Shown here: positions 14,983-23,428 of the stretch, one piece after another
Numbering within the stretch: position 1 is the first letter of the stretch
How the letters are laid out: each line of letters begins with the position of its first letter
Origin: Lachnospiraceae bacterium
GTDB lineage: Bacteria; Bacillota; Clostridia; Lachnospirales; Lachnospiraceae
Reading direction: 5' to 3'
Length of the DNA stretch: 41,178 nt
Assembly: GCA_017479935.1 (NCBI GenBank)
Contig: JAFVBO010000009.1
Coordinates: forward strand, 1 to 41,178
Made by a program: the position numbers and the translations under genes
Notes under the pieces: model-generated
What the model was told of the DNA's origin: nothing
The model's database searches: none
The model's input: the letters and a program-made list of their open reading frames with translations, nothing else

Positions 14983-16599
14983 TTAACTCCTTTTGATTTT
15001 TTTCGTGGTTGTTTTCTCAAATTCTGTATCGCGGAAGTGGATCTTCGTAATCCTCTTGTACATGGGGATCGTCTTGTTAAACCGCTCCACGCTCTTTTCA
15101 ATCTCCGATTTCGTCTCATCCGAAAGCTGGCTGTTGTAGATTTCGGCGGCGATTTCTCCGTTTTCCTCCCGCACGATCACTTCCTCAATCAGAGGATCGC
15201 GCAGCAGTTTTTCCTCCAGCTCCTCCGGGGAGACATTCTCACCGCTCGCAAGAATTATAAGGTTTTTCTTGCGGCCGGTCAAGGTGATAAAGCCATCCTC
15301 GTCGATATGGCCCAGGTCGCCCGTGGCATACCAACCGTCTTTTAAGACAGCCGCGGTTGCCTCCGGATCTTTATAATATCCCTGCATGACGATATCGCCC
15401 TTAATCCATACCTCGCCGTCGTCGGCCACCTTAAACTGCACGTCCGGCAGCGAAACGCCGATGGTTCCGTCTTTCTTATAGTCATTGCGGTTGACCGAAG
15501 CGCAGGGAGAACATTCCGTCGTTCCGTATCCGTTTAAGATTTCGACGCCGAACGAACGGAATTCCTTGACATACATCGGATCAAGCGGCGCTCCTCCGCA
15601 GATGATAAAATCCAGGTTTCCGCCGAAGGTGTTCTGAATATCCTTAAAGAATTTCTTCCGAAGATCGATACCGAATTTCAGAAGAAAATCTGAAATCTTC
15701 ATCGCGGTGCGCAGGGTCTTTTCCTTCCCCTGCTTTCTGGCCGTGGCCCAGATCTGTTTGTGGAAAGTCTCCACGAACAATGGCACCATCATCATCGTCT
15801 GCGGCTTTGCCAGCGCCAGCTCCTTGGTGATCCGGCGAAGCCCGCTGTTAATATAGCTGGGATACTCATAATTGTACACCATCCACAGGGCCACCACGAG
15901 ACCGAAGGCGTGATGGAATGGCAGAACCACCAGCACCTGTCCGGAGGGAATAAACAGGCGGCTGGAGCCGTTGATATCCGCCATGATATTTTTATGGGAG
16001 AGCATAACTCCCTTGCGCTTTCCGGTGGTTCCGGAAGTCAGGAAAATGCTGGCAGTATCCTCCGGCGAAATGGTCAGCGCCTTGTAGGTTTCATAAGCCT
16101 TATTCCATTTTTCCGGTTCCGTTTCCCGGATGGTATCACTTTCTTTCTCTAAATCCGAGAAGGACTTCCATTCCTCGCCGTGCTCTGTGAGCCCGGATCG
16201 CTTTTTCAGTGTAAAAAGAGCGTCGGAGGCGAAGATCGTCTTCGCGTCCATTCTCTCCAGCACATCCAGAATTTCCTCGTCGGGCATATCCTTATCCAGC
16301 ACGACAGCGACGTTTCGCGTGCAGGCAATCGCCATGTATACGCACAGCCACTTATAACTGTTTTCCCCGATGAGAGCGAGATGAGCCCGCTCAAACCCGC
16401 GAAGGATCAGGTAGACCGCGATTTTTTCCATGTCCTCCTGAAACTCGCGATAGGTTCTCTTTATTTCCTTATCGCCTTCAAACCAGCCAAATGCCGTCTG
16501 ATCCGGGATCTTTGCCGTTTTTACGTCGACCATCTCCCGCAAGGTCGTCAGCTGCTCGAGAGTATCATAATAAGGATAGGGTCTGTTTTTCTGCCTCAT
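14983..16599 (-). CDS. AMP-binding acyl-CoA/acyl-ACP ligase
   Basis: A 538-residue ANL-superfamily ligase. P-loop 'LTSGTTGKRKGVML', 'GYGTTECSPC', 'TGDLGHIDEDG', hinge 'GRKKNLIILASGENVSPEE', and the adenylation Lys in the C-terminal 'TTTKKIKRS' are all present. It activates a carboxylic acid as the acyl-AMP. With the ACP directly downstream the likely acceptor is ACP phosphopantetheine and not CoA. The ATG at 16599 has AAGGAG. It differs clearly from the ligase domain at 1530-4352, so it is not a copy of that gene. Confidence 0.9.
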   Translation of the reverse strand: MRQKNRPYPYYDTLEQLTTLREMVDVKTAKIPDQTAFGWFEGDKEIKRTYREFQEDMEKIAVYLILRGFERAHLALIGENSYKWLCVYMAIACTRNVAVVLDKDMPDEEILDVLERMDAKTIFASDALFTLKKRSGLTEHGEEWKSFSDLEKESDTIRETEPEKWNKAYETYKALTISPEDTASIFLTSGTTGKRKGVMLSHKNIMADINGSSRLFIPSGQVLVVLPFHHAFGLVVALWMVYNYEYPSYINSGLRRITKELALAKPQTMMMVPLFVETFHKQIWATARKQGKEKTLRTAMKISDFLLKFGIDLRKKFFKDIQNTFGGNLDFIICGGAPLDPMYVKEFRSFGVEILNGYGTTECSPCASVNRNDYKKDGTIGVSLPDVQFKVADDGEVWIKGDIVMQGYYKDPEATAAVLKDGWYATGDLGHIDEDGFITLTGRKKNLIILASGENVSPEELEEKLLRDPLIEEVIVREENGEIAAEIYNSQLSDETKSEIEKSVERFNKTIPMYKRITKIHFRDTEFEKTTTKKIKRS

Positions 16600-16602
16600 G
16601 TT

Positions 16603-17481
16603 TTACTCCTTAAACTTTACACTTCCCTGCATCCAGATATCGCCCCTGAACCGCCGTCCAACCTCCGGCACACCTAAAAGATCCCGGCTGTTGATCATAA
16701 TAGGAAACTGTAAATCGTTACATTCCACGGTGAGACGGAAAACCGTCTCTTCCGTCCATTTATTCGTCAATTTCTCAACCTGTAAAATCGTTCCCAGGAT
16801 GCTGTATTCATCGCACTCCACCCCGATGGGCATAAAGAGCGTATCTAAAATGGAATACAGATCATCCTTATCCTGCTCAAGGCGGCGGCTGATAAAGGCA
16901 TAGTTGTTCATATCCTGCAGGGATAAAGACTCCATCGCCTTTTCATCGCCCTTGCGGGCTGCCTCCATGAGCTCTAAGTTTTTCGTGCGGGCGGTTTTGG
17001 TGACCTCCACCTCTTTATCATTTTTCTTCAGTGGAATCAGAATTTTCCCGTTGATGGAAAACGCGGACAGACAGCACCCTTCAATATCTTCGATTTTCTT
17101 TTTGCGCTGCGCGAACTCAAAGGAATTGCTCAGATGAAAAATCAGAGAAATTCCTACCCGAAGCTCGTCACACATACAGGTGTAGCTGTCCTGATCAATT
17201 TTATGATCGATTTCCACCGGCGCCGAAACCGTAATCTCCTCGTTTCGCAGATACGGATAATAAAAATCCCTGTGAAAACCATGATGATTGTCGAGCGTCC
17301 CCCGCAGGATCACGCCGGCGTCCGGCAGCAGAGATACTTCGATCTCTGCCTGCTCTTCGCCGTTATGATCCACGAAGGAAGAACTGAACGTAAAATCTTC
17401 CTCCATGCGCTTTAAGAGATGCTCCTCCGCCTGTCGGTTGTAAGTGCTGTAAAAACCAACGGCACGTAAGTATTTATGCAT
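16603..17481 (-). CDS. DUF3881 family protein
   Basis: A 292-residue soluble protein starting 'MHKYLRAVGFYSTYNRQAEEHLL', the usual opening of DUF3881, a clostridial family without known function. It has no membrane helices and no recognisable catalytic motif; the C-terminal 'IGVECDEYSILGTILQVEKLTN' and 'VPEVGRRFRGDIWMQG' are typical. It lies between serS and the ligase-ACP pair, with 3 bp to the ligase start and 20 bp from the serS stop, so one transcript likely carries serS, DUF3881, ligase and ACP. Confidence 0.85.
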   Translation of the reverse strand: MHKYLRAVGFYSTYNRQAEEHLLKRMEEDFTFSSSFVDHNGEEQAEIEVSLLPDAGVILRGTLDNHHGFHRDFYYPYLRNEEITVSAPVEIDHKIDQDSYTCMCDELRVGISLIFHLSNSFEFAQRKKKIEDIEGCCLSAFSINGKILIPLKKNDKEVEVTKTARTKNLELMEAARKGDEKAMESLSLQDMNNYAFISRRLEQDKDDLYSILDTLFMPIGVECDEYSILGTILQVEKLTNKWTEETVFRLTVECNDLQFPIMINSRDLLGVPEVGRRFRGDIWMQGSVKFKE

Positions 17482-17501
17482 TCAAATCTCCTTGCGGTAT
17501 T

Positions 17502-18788
17502 TTATTTTACCCGTAATTCCTTCTGTCCGCCCATGTAAGGCTGAAGAACTTCCGGAATGCGAACCGAACCGTCCGCCTGCAGATTGTTCTCCAGGAAGGC
17601 GATCAGCATTCTGGGCGGAGCCACGACGGTGTTGTTTAAGGTGTGCGCCAGATACTTGCTGCCGTCTTCCGCCTGAACACGGATGCGCAGTCTTCTGGCC
17701 TGAGCGTCTCCTAAGTTGGAGCAGCTGCCAACCTCAAAATACTTCTTCTGTCTGGGAGACCAGGCCTCCACATCGACCGATTTCACCTTCAGGTCGGCTA
17801 AGTCGCCGGAGCAGCACTCCAGCGTGCGAACCGGGATGTCCATGCTGCGGAACAGGTCGACCGTGTTCTGCCACAGACGGTCGAACCACATCGGGCTCTC
17901 TTCCGGCTTGCAGATGACGATCATTTCCTGCTTCTCAAACTGATGGATTCTGTATACACCGCGTTCCTCTATTCCGTGGGCGCCTTTCTCCTTGCGGAAG
18001 CAAGGGGAATAGCTGGTCAGCGTCTGAGGAAGGGCGCTCTCCGGCAGGATCTGATCGATGAACTTACCGATCATGGAATGCTCGCTGGTGCCGATCAGGT
18101 ACAGATCCTCGCCTTCGATCTTGTACATCATGGATTCCATCTCCGGGAAGCTCATAACGCCGGAAACCACATCGCCGTGAATCATGAAAGGCGGCACGCA
18201 GTAGGTAAAGCCGCGGTTAATCATGAAATCGCGCGCATAGGCCAGGATGGAGGAATGCAGTCTCGCAATGTCGCCCATCAGATAGTAGAAACCGTTGCCG
18301 GCCACGCGGCGCGCCGCATCCAAATCGATGCCGGAGAACTTCTCCATGATATCGGTGTGATAAGGAATTTCAAAATCGGGAACAAGCGGTTCACCAAAGC
18401 GCTGCACTTCCACGTTTTCGGTGTCATTCTTACCAATCGGAACGGAAGGATCGATGATGTTCGGGATGACCATCATGATGCTCTTCACCTTCTCATCCAG
18501 CTCGGCTTCCTTCTTTTCGAGCTCAGCCAGACGATCCGATTCGGCCGTTACCTTCTTCTTCATTTCTTCGGCTTCGGCCTTCATGCCCTTCTTCATCAGG
18601 TTTCCGATTTCCTTGGAGAGTTTGTTTCTCTCAGCGCGAAGCGCGTCGGCTTCCTGCTTGGTGGCACGGTTTTCCGCGTCTAAGGCGATGACTTCATCTA
18701 CTAACGGAAGCTTCTGATCCTGGAATTTATTCTGAATGTTCTTTTTGACAATTTCAGGGTTCTCTCTTACAAAACGAATATCTAACAT
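17502..18788 (-). CDS. serS: Seryl-tRNA synthetase
   Basis: A 428-residue class II synthetase that charges tRNA-Ser (one such tRNA is at 40510). The N-terminal coiled-coil arm (about 30-100, Lys/Glu rich) binds the long variable arm. Motif 2 is seen in 'SPCFRKEKGAHGIEERGVYRIHQFEK' (positions near 264-290) and motif 3 in 'NNTVVAPPRMLIAFLENN' with the class II Arg. Length is normal. The ATG follows GGAGGGAAAGAAA. Confidence 0.98.
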   Translation of the reverse strand: MLDIRFVRENPEIVKKNIQNKFQDQKLPLVDEVIALDAENRATKQEADALRAERNKLSKEIGNLMKKGMKAEAEEMKKKVTAESDRLAELEKKEAELDEKVKSIMMVIPNIIDPSVPIGKNDTENVEVQRFGEPLVPDFEIPYHTDIMEKFSGIDLDAARRVAGNGFYYLMGDIARLHSSILAYARDFMINRGFTYCVPPFMIHGDVVSGVMSFPEMESMMYKIEGEDLYLIGTSEHSMIGKFIDQILPESALPQTLTSYSPCFRKEKGAHGIEERGVYRIHQFEKQEMIVICKPEESPMWFDRLWQNTVDLFRSMDIPVRTLECCSGDLADLKVKSVDVEAWSPRQKKYFEVGSCSNLGDAQARRLRIRVQAEDGSKYLAHTLNNTVVAPPRMLIAFLENNLQADGSVRIPEVLQPYMGGQKELRVK

Positions 18789-18872
18789 TTTCTTTCCCTC
18801 CGATTTTTTCCGGCTATTTTTGTCTGCCGGTTCTGTGATAGAATTTTTACTGATCTGTAATATATATTTTCT

Positions 18873-19388
18873 TTATCTTGTACGTATAGCCATTTCCAAC
18901 GCGGAGCGTTCTTCTTCGCTCATGTTGGTTTCACAGACGCCGTTGGTGACTTCCTTAATATAAGGATAGCTTCCGTCACGGCTGTGAATGACATTAATAA
19001 TAACACCCGTGTTTGTGTTGTCAAGAACGCAAAGCGCAAAACTGGCTTTTCCTCCCATTCCGACAAAGCCGTTGTATTTGACCACACCCAGCTTGGAGCA
19101 GGATCGGCTATACTGACGGCGCAGCGCATTGATCTCCGCCTTGTTTGATTTGGCTTCCGTTCTCAGATCACGAATGTCCTGAAGCGCCCTTCTTGTAATA
19201 TCCTCCAGGGAGGTTGCGTCCTTTCCCCGCATAAAGATATCCAATTTACGTTCCAGTTTCTTCTGGTCTCTCTTTAAAAGAATCACCCACACAAGAAGCG
19301 CGATGAGAACCAAAAGCAGGAGCAGTGTAATTAACGGGCTGAAGTTACTAAGGACTTTAATTACATTATCTATCCAACTATCATTCAT
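18873..19388 (-). CDS. DUF4446 family membrane-anchored protein
   Basis: A 171-residue protein with one N-terminal membrane helix (about 18-38, 'PLITLLLLLVLIALLVWVILL'), a charged coiled-coil part and a C-terminal domain 'GVVKYNGFVGMGGKASFALCVLDN' that marks DUF4446. The family regularly follows parB in Firmicutes; here its start overlaps the parB stop by 8 bp, which points to translational coupling and possibly a link to chromosome segregation at the membrane. That role is inference. Confidence 0.88.
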   Translation of the reverse strand: MNDSWIDNVIKVLSNFSPLITLLLLLVLIALLVWVILLKRDQKKLERKLDIFMRGKDATSLEDITRRALQDIRDLRTEAKSNKAEINALRRQYSRSCSKLGVVKYNGFVGMGGKASFALCVLDNTNTGVIINVIHSRDGSYPYIKEVTNGVCETNMSEEERSALEMAIRTR

Positions 19389-20316
19389 TCTTGCTCTTTC
19401 CTTCTAAAATCGCCTGAATCCTTTCCAGATCCTCCAACGTGTAATATTCGATTTCTATCTTTCCCTTATTCTTTCCGTTGTCTTTGATCTTGACCTTTGT
19501 CTCCGTACAGGTAGACAGTTTCTTTTCCAGTTCCTTGTAAAACAGCTGATTCTGTTTTTCCGACTGCGTGGCAACCTTGCGGACCGGCTTCGGACGATAC
19601 CAATCCTTCACCATGATTTCCGTCTGACGGACACTCATTCCCTCATCCACAACCCGATTGGCTGCGGCGAGCTGATCCTCCGCGACCGGCAGACCAAGAA
19701 TCGCTCTGGCATGTCCACTGGACAACACACCCTCTATAACCATATCCTGCACTTGTTTCTGAAGTTTTAACAAGCGCATGGAATTTGTGATAAAAGAGCG
19801 GCTTTTGCTGACGCGTTCCGCCAGCTCTTCATGTTTTACATGATATTCATCAATCAGCTTCTGATATGCCTGCGCTTCTTCAATCGGATTCAGGTTTTCA
19901 CGCTGAATATTTTCAATCAGCGCGATTTCCATAATTTCTTCTTCGGTATACTCGCGAACCAGAACCGGAATTTCCTTCAGTCCGGCCAGCTTCGCCGCCC
20001 GCCATCTGCGTTCGCCGGCGATGATCTCATAATGATCCTCTTTCTTCTGAACCAGAAGCGGCTGGATCACACCATATTGCCGAATCGAATCCGCCAGCTC
20101 ATCCAGAGAATCCTCGTTGAACTGCTTTCTGGGCTGCGCCCGATTGGGCTCCACCTTTGAAATTTTGACGAACATTTCCTTCCCACCGGTTTCACTTGTG
20201 GATGACGCGGTATCCGAAGAAGGTGCTACCACATCCTTTTCCAGGACTCCTACCGGGATCAGCGTATCTAATCCTTTCCCAAGGCCTTTTCCAAGACCTC
20301 CCTTTTTAACGGCCAT
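19381..20316 (-). CDS. parB: Chromosome partitioning protein ParB (Spo0J type)
   Basis: A 311-residue ParB. It begins 'KGGLGKGLGKGLDTLIPV', has the CTP-binding N-domain with 'GERRWRAAKLAG' and 'ALIENIQRENLNPIEEA', the helix-turn-helix 'HEELAERVSKSRSFITNSMRLL' read in pieces, and a C-terminal dimerisation domain. ParB loads on parS, binds CTP, closes as a clamp and slides, recruiting SMC. Its target, TGTTTCACGTGAAACA, occurs 18 times within 3 kb upstream. The second ATG of ATGATG is taken as start (GAAGGAG six bases upstream). Confidence 0.96.
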   Translation of the reverse strand: MAVKKGGLGKGLGKGLDTLIPVGVLEKDVVAPSSDTASSTSETGGKEMFVKISKVEPNRAQPRKQFNEDSLDELADSIRQYGVIQPLLVQKKEDHYEIIAGERRWRAAKLAGLKEIPVLVREYTEEEIMEIALIENIQRENLNPIEEAQAYQKLIDEYHVKHEELAERVSKSRSFITNSMRLLKLQKQVQDMVIEGVLSSGHARAILGLPVAEDQLAAANRVVDEGMSVRQTEIMVKDWYRPKPVRKVATQSEKQNQLFYKELEKKLSTCTETKVKIKDNGKNKGKIEIEYYTLEDLERIQAILEGKSKNE

Positions 20317-20421
20317 CATCTTCTCCTTCATTCACTTACTCTTTTGCTATGTACCCAGGTTTCTATTCCCGGCTCATAACAGGTTATCGACCACTGTTTT
20401 TTACGCTTGTTATCTGATCGA

Positions 20422-21207
20422 TTACTTGTCCTTCTTAGCCGACTTTTTATTCTTCTTGATGATTTCTCCTGCCAGCATGCGATAGCTCTCCGCACCCGTC
20501 GACTTCGGGTCGTACTCATTGATTGGCATTCCGAAGCTGGGGGCCTCCGCCAGGCGAACGTTGCGGGGAATGATCGTCTTGAATACATTCTGCTTGAGAT
20601 TATTCTTCACGTTGTCCACGACCTGTGTGGAAAGCTTCGTTCTCTGATCGTACATCGTAAAGACCACACCCTCTACTTCCAGGCTGGGGTTCAGGCGTGC
20701 CTTAACCAGGTTGACCGTGTGAAGAAGCTGCGTGAGACCTTCCAACGCATAGTATTCGCACTGGATCGGTACCAGAATTGAATCGGCCGTTGTCATGGCA
20801 TTCACCGTCAGCATGTTGAGAGACGGAGGACAGTCGATGAGGATGTAGTCGTATTTGTCCCGGATCGATTCGATATGCTTCTTTAAAATGAATTCCTTCT
20901 GGTCCACTCCGATCAGTTCGATTTCCGCGCCGGACAGATCGACGTTGGAGGGGATGACATCCAGGTTCTTATAATCTGTGTGGATGATGCATTCCTCCGG
21001 TTCTACTTCACCCAAGAGGAGGTTATAGATCGTCACTTGAATGTTTTCTTTTTCCAGACCGAGGCCGCTTGTGGTGTTTCCCTGCGGGTCCATGTCGATG
21101 GTCAGAACTTTTTTCTTTTCTTCTGCGAGAGAGGCAGATAGATTGATGGAAGTCGTGGTCTTGCCGACGCCTCCCTTTTGATTTGCTATTGCGATAACTT
21201 TACCCAT
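20422..21207 (-). CDS. parA: Chromosome partitioning ATPase ParA (Soj)
   Basis: A 261-residue ParA with the deviant Walker A 'KGGVGKTTTS' (residues 11-20), 'TIDMDPQGNTTSGLG' and Walker B 'YILIDCPPSL'. There is no N-terminal DNA-binding extension, as in Soj of chromosomes and unlike P1-type ParA. ATP dimers bind DNA without sequence preference and move ParB-parS complexes. The start at 21207 ('MGKVIAIANQK') has GGAAAGGAAG; the frame reaching 21270 has none. A parS site lies 81 bp upstream, so ParB spreading may control this promoter. Confidence 0.97.
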   Translation of the reverse strand: MGKVIAIANQKGGVGKTTTSINLSASLAEEKKKVLTIDMDPQGNTTSGLGLEKENIQVTIYNLLLGEVEPEECIIHTDYKNLDVIPSNVDLSGAEIELIGVDQKEFILKKHIESIRDKYDYILIDCPPSLNMLTVNAMTTADSILVPIQCEYYALEGLTQLLHTVNLVKARLNPSLEVEGVVFTMYDQRTKLSTQVVDNVKNNLKQNVFKTIIPRNVRLAEAPSFGMPINEYDPKSTGAESYRMLAGEIIKKNKKSAKKDK

Positions 21208-21287
21208 TTTCTTCCTTTCCAGCGCCAGTGGCTGTCTGGTAAACGTATGTTCTGCATAAAAGAACAACACTTCTCTTCCGAATGGAA

Positions 21288-21303
21288 TGTTTCACGTGAA
21301 ACA
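21288..21303. promoter_or_regulatory. Single perfect parS site upstream of parA
   Basis: TGTTTCACGTGAAACA, identical to the Bacillus subtilis parS consensus. It is separated by 937 bp from the large array and lies where the parA promoter would be, suggesting feedback control of parAB. Confidence 0.93.
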
Positions 21304-21452
21304 TTTTAATCCATTCTTTCTGATAATGCAAGTAAAACATCTCTAAAGACAACACAATGTAGGATTTTTGTTACTGTTTACAAGTGCTGAAAGTTTACAC
21401 ACGTTAAGCAAGAGGGGTTTTCGATTACCTCCATGTTGTTGGTTGAGTTTTC

Positions 21453-21664
21453 AGAAAGGCAGAATTCTATCCTTTGCAGTCTAAGTTCCGTCGGCCAGAA
21501 CCACTAAGACTCCCTTAAGTTGCTAAGTACACCGAGCAAAAATCTCAACTCGCGCTTACGCGCTCAAACAGTGAGATTTTTGCTCGGTAACGCAACTTGC
21601 GGTCGTTAAGTGGTTCTATGGCCTCCTCCACATGACTGCAAAGGATAGAATTTCTGCCTTTTCT
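21453..21664. repeat. Large interrupted palindrome X near parA
   Basis: Nested arms converge on a centre near 21560: AGGCAGAATTCTATCC... (21453-21481) with its complement at 21634-21664 (one indel), then GGCCAGAACCACT with AGTGGTTCTATGGCC, AAGTTGC with GCAACTT, and a perfect 17-bp stem ACCGAGCAAAAATCTCA (21531-21547) with 21572-21588. The outer arm is homologous to the outer arm of the element at 23429-23780. There is no open reading frame. Confidence 0.85.
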
Positions 21665-21846
21665 TGTGTTCTTCCACTTTATCGTAGATGTCGATTATCA
21701 TAGATGTTGATTGTAATAGACGCATTTTCATGTCATAGGAAATGATTTGGAGCTAATCAGCCTGATCATGTATGAATGGAATGCCTGAATTCTTCTTGTG
21801 ACGTGACTTGCTAAGTTCTTTTATAGCTTCATAATCTGCAAATGTT

Positions 21847-22030
21847 TTGTAACTATTCAGCACGGATATGCAGAAATAGCGGGAAAATGGCTGCTTGCAG
21901 CCACTTTTCCTCGCTTTTCTGCATATGCCGTGGTGGCCCCCCCACCACGGCAGTCCCAGGCATAAGCGCCAAAGGCGCGACATACGCCGCAGGCGGATGG
22001 CCTGGGACCTGTGCTGCTGAATAGTTACAA
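21847..22030. repeat. Three-armed branched palindrome Y (left of parS array)
   Basis: Trunk arms TTGTAACTATTCAGCAC (21847-21863) and its complement (22011-22030) enclose three hairpins in order: arm c, 21866-21894 with 21897-21926 ('TGCAGAAA'...'TTTCTGCA'); arm b, GCCGTGGTGG/CCACCACGGC (21927-21936 with 21942-21951); arm a, GTCCCAGGC/GCCTGGGAC (21953-21961 with 22000-22008), itself holding two small hairpins. The whole could fold as a cloverleaf in RNA or single-stranded DNA. Confidence 0.85.
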
Positions 22031-22239
22031 TGTTTTCATAGTTCATGATTTAAGCGTGTTATTTGCTGGAACTTGTTCTTTATCCCTAGTATTCGTCGAA
22101 GGCATATATAGAATTACTATTTTGGGGCTTTGAGATGAAACTCACTGTAATTGGCATGTGCCAGACGGTAGACTTAAAACTATTGTTTCAGTTGATCTGC
22201 TTTTAAGAAGCAAATTACTTCACATAAGACTTTACCCGA

Positions 22240-23236
22240 TGTTTCACGTGAAACTTTTCCGTAAATGAGATGCACATACTTCATTTGAAACTCATATTCT
22301 ATGTTTCACGTGAAACATTGGACTTATATGAATCAAATTACTTCATCTGGGCCTCATAGATGCTTGTTTCACGTGAAACATTGAACTTAGGTGAGGTAAA
22401 ACACGTCATTCTGAGACTCATGGATAGTGTTTCACGTGAAACATTCATGCTGCCTATGGAATTAAACCTTATATAAGCAATATCGATGTTTCACGTGAAA
22501 CATACGCCTTTACGAGGCTAAAATACTTCATCTGTGACTCATGAATACTTGTTTCACGTGAAACATTCACGCTGCCTATGGATTAGACCTTATATAAGCA
22601 ATATCGATGTTTCACGTGAAACATACGCCTTTACGAGGCCAAAATACTTCATCTGTGACTCATGAATACTTGTTTCACGTGAAACTTTCACGCTGCCTAT
22701 GGAATTAGACCTTATATAAGCAATATCGATGTTTCACGTGAAACATATGGCATATATGAGTCCAAAATACTTCATCTGAGACTCATTTATGCTTGTTTCA
22801 CGTGAAACATTCACGCTTCCTATAGAATAGACCTTATATGAGCAAGATCAATGTTTCACGTGAAACATATGACGTACATGAGACCACAATACTTCAGTTG
22901 AGACTCATGGTTACTTGTTTCACGTGAAACTTTCACGCTGCCTATGGAATTAGTCCTTATACGTGCGATATTGATGTTTCACGTGAAACATATGACATAC
23001 AGATGCCAAAATACTCCATCTGAGACTCATGTATGCTTGTTTCACGTGAAACATTCTTCTTGGCATTAGATTAATGCCTTACTTAAGCAATATCGATGTT
23101 TCAAGTGAAGCATTTGATTTATATGTGACAAACACTTCTTTTGAGACTCATGGTGCATGTTTCACGTGAAACATTCACGATGGATATATAGATATAGGCC
23201 TCACATGACATGTTTTGCGATGTTTCACGTGAAACA
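22240..23236. repeat. Array of 17 parS sites (centromere-like)
   Basis: Sixteen-base parS sites start at 22240, 22302, 22365, 22428, 22487, 22550, 22608, 22671, 22730, 22794, 22852, 22916, 22975, 23038, 23097, 23158 and 23221. Thirteen are perfect TGTTTCACGTGAAACA; those at 22240, 22671 and 22916 end in T instead of A; the one at 23097 has two changes (TGTTTCAAGTGAAGCA). Start-to-start steps are 58-64 bp. Spacers fall in two classes: A (about 43 bp, 'GCTGCCTATGG...CTTATATAAGCAATATCGA') and B (about 47 bp, '...ATACTTCATCTGAGACTCATG...'), in the order BBB then A and B alternating. Spacing, palindromic sites and the neighbouring parA/parB identify it as the ParB loading region. Confidence 0.97.
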
Positions 23237-23428
23237 TTTGAAGCTAAGCATTTCTATAGACAATTGAAAAGACAATTGAAAAGAAAGAATTCTACACAAT
23301 TGAAGCGATCATAGAAACCATTGTTCCCTTATCGAAATAGAAGAGCATTTGAAGACATACATGAAATGTAGAATACAAATAATCGAAAAAAAAGAGGAAT
23401 AACTCGAACAATTCAAAACAGTTAGCAA

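Noticed and set aside
21753-22046. Minus-strand open frame of 97 codons in the parA-rsmG gap
   Set aside because: It runs through the branched palindrome Y and has no ribosome site or family resemblance.
22240-23236. CRISPR-like array of short repeats with regular spacers
   Set aside because: Repeats are 16-bp perfect palindromes equal to parS, spacers are similar to one another and fall in two classes, and there are no cas genes; parA/parB are adjacent.
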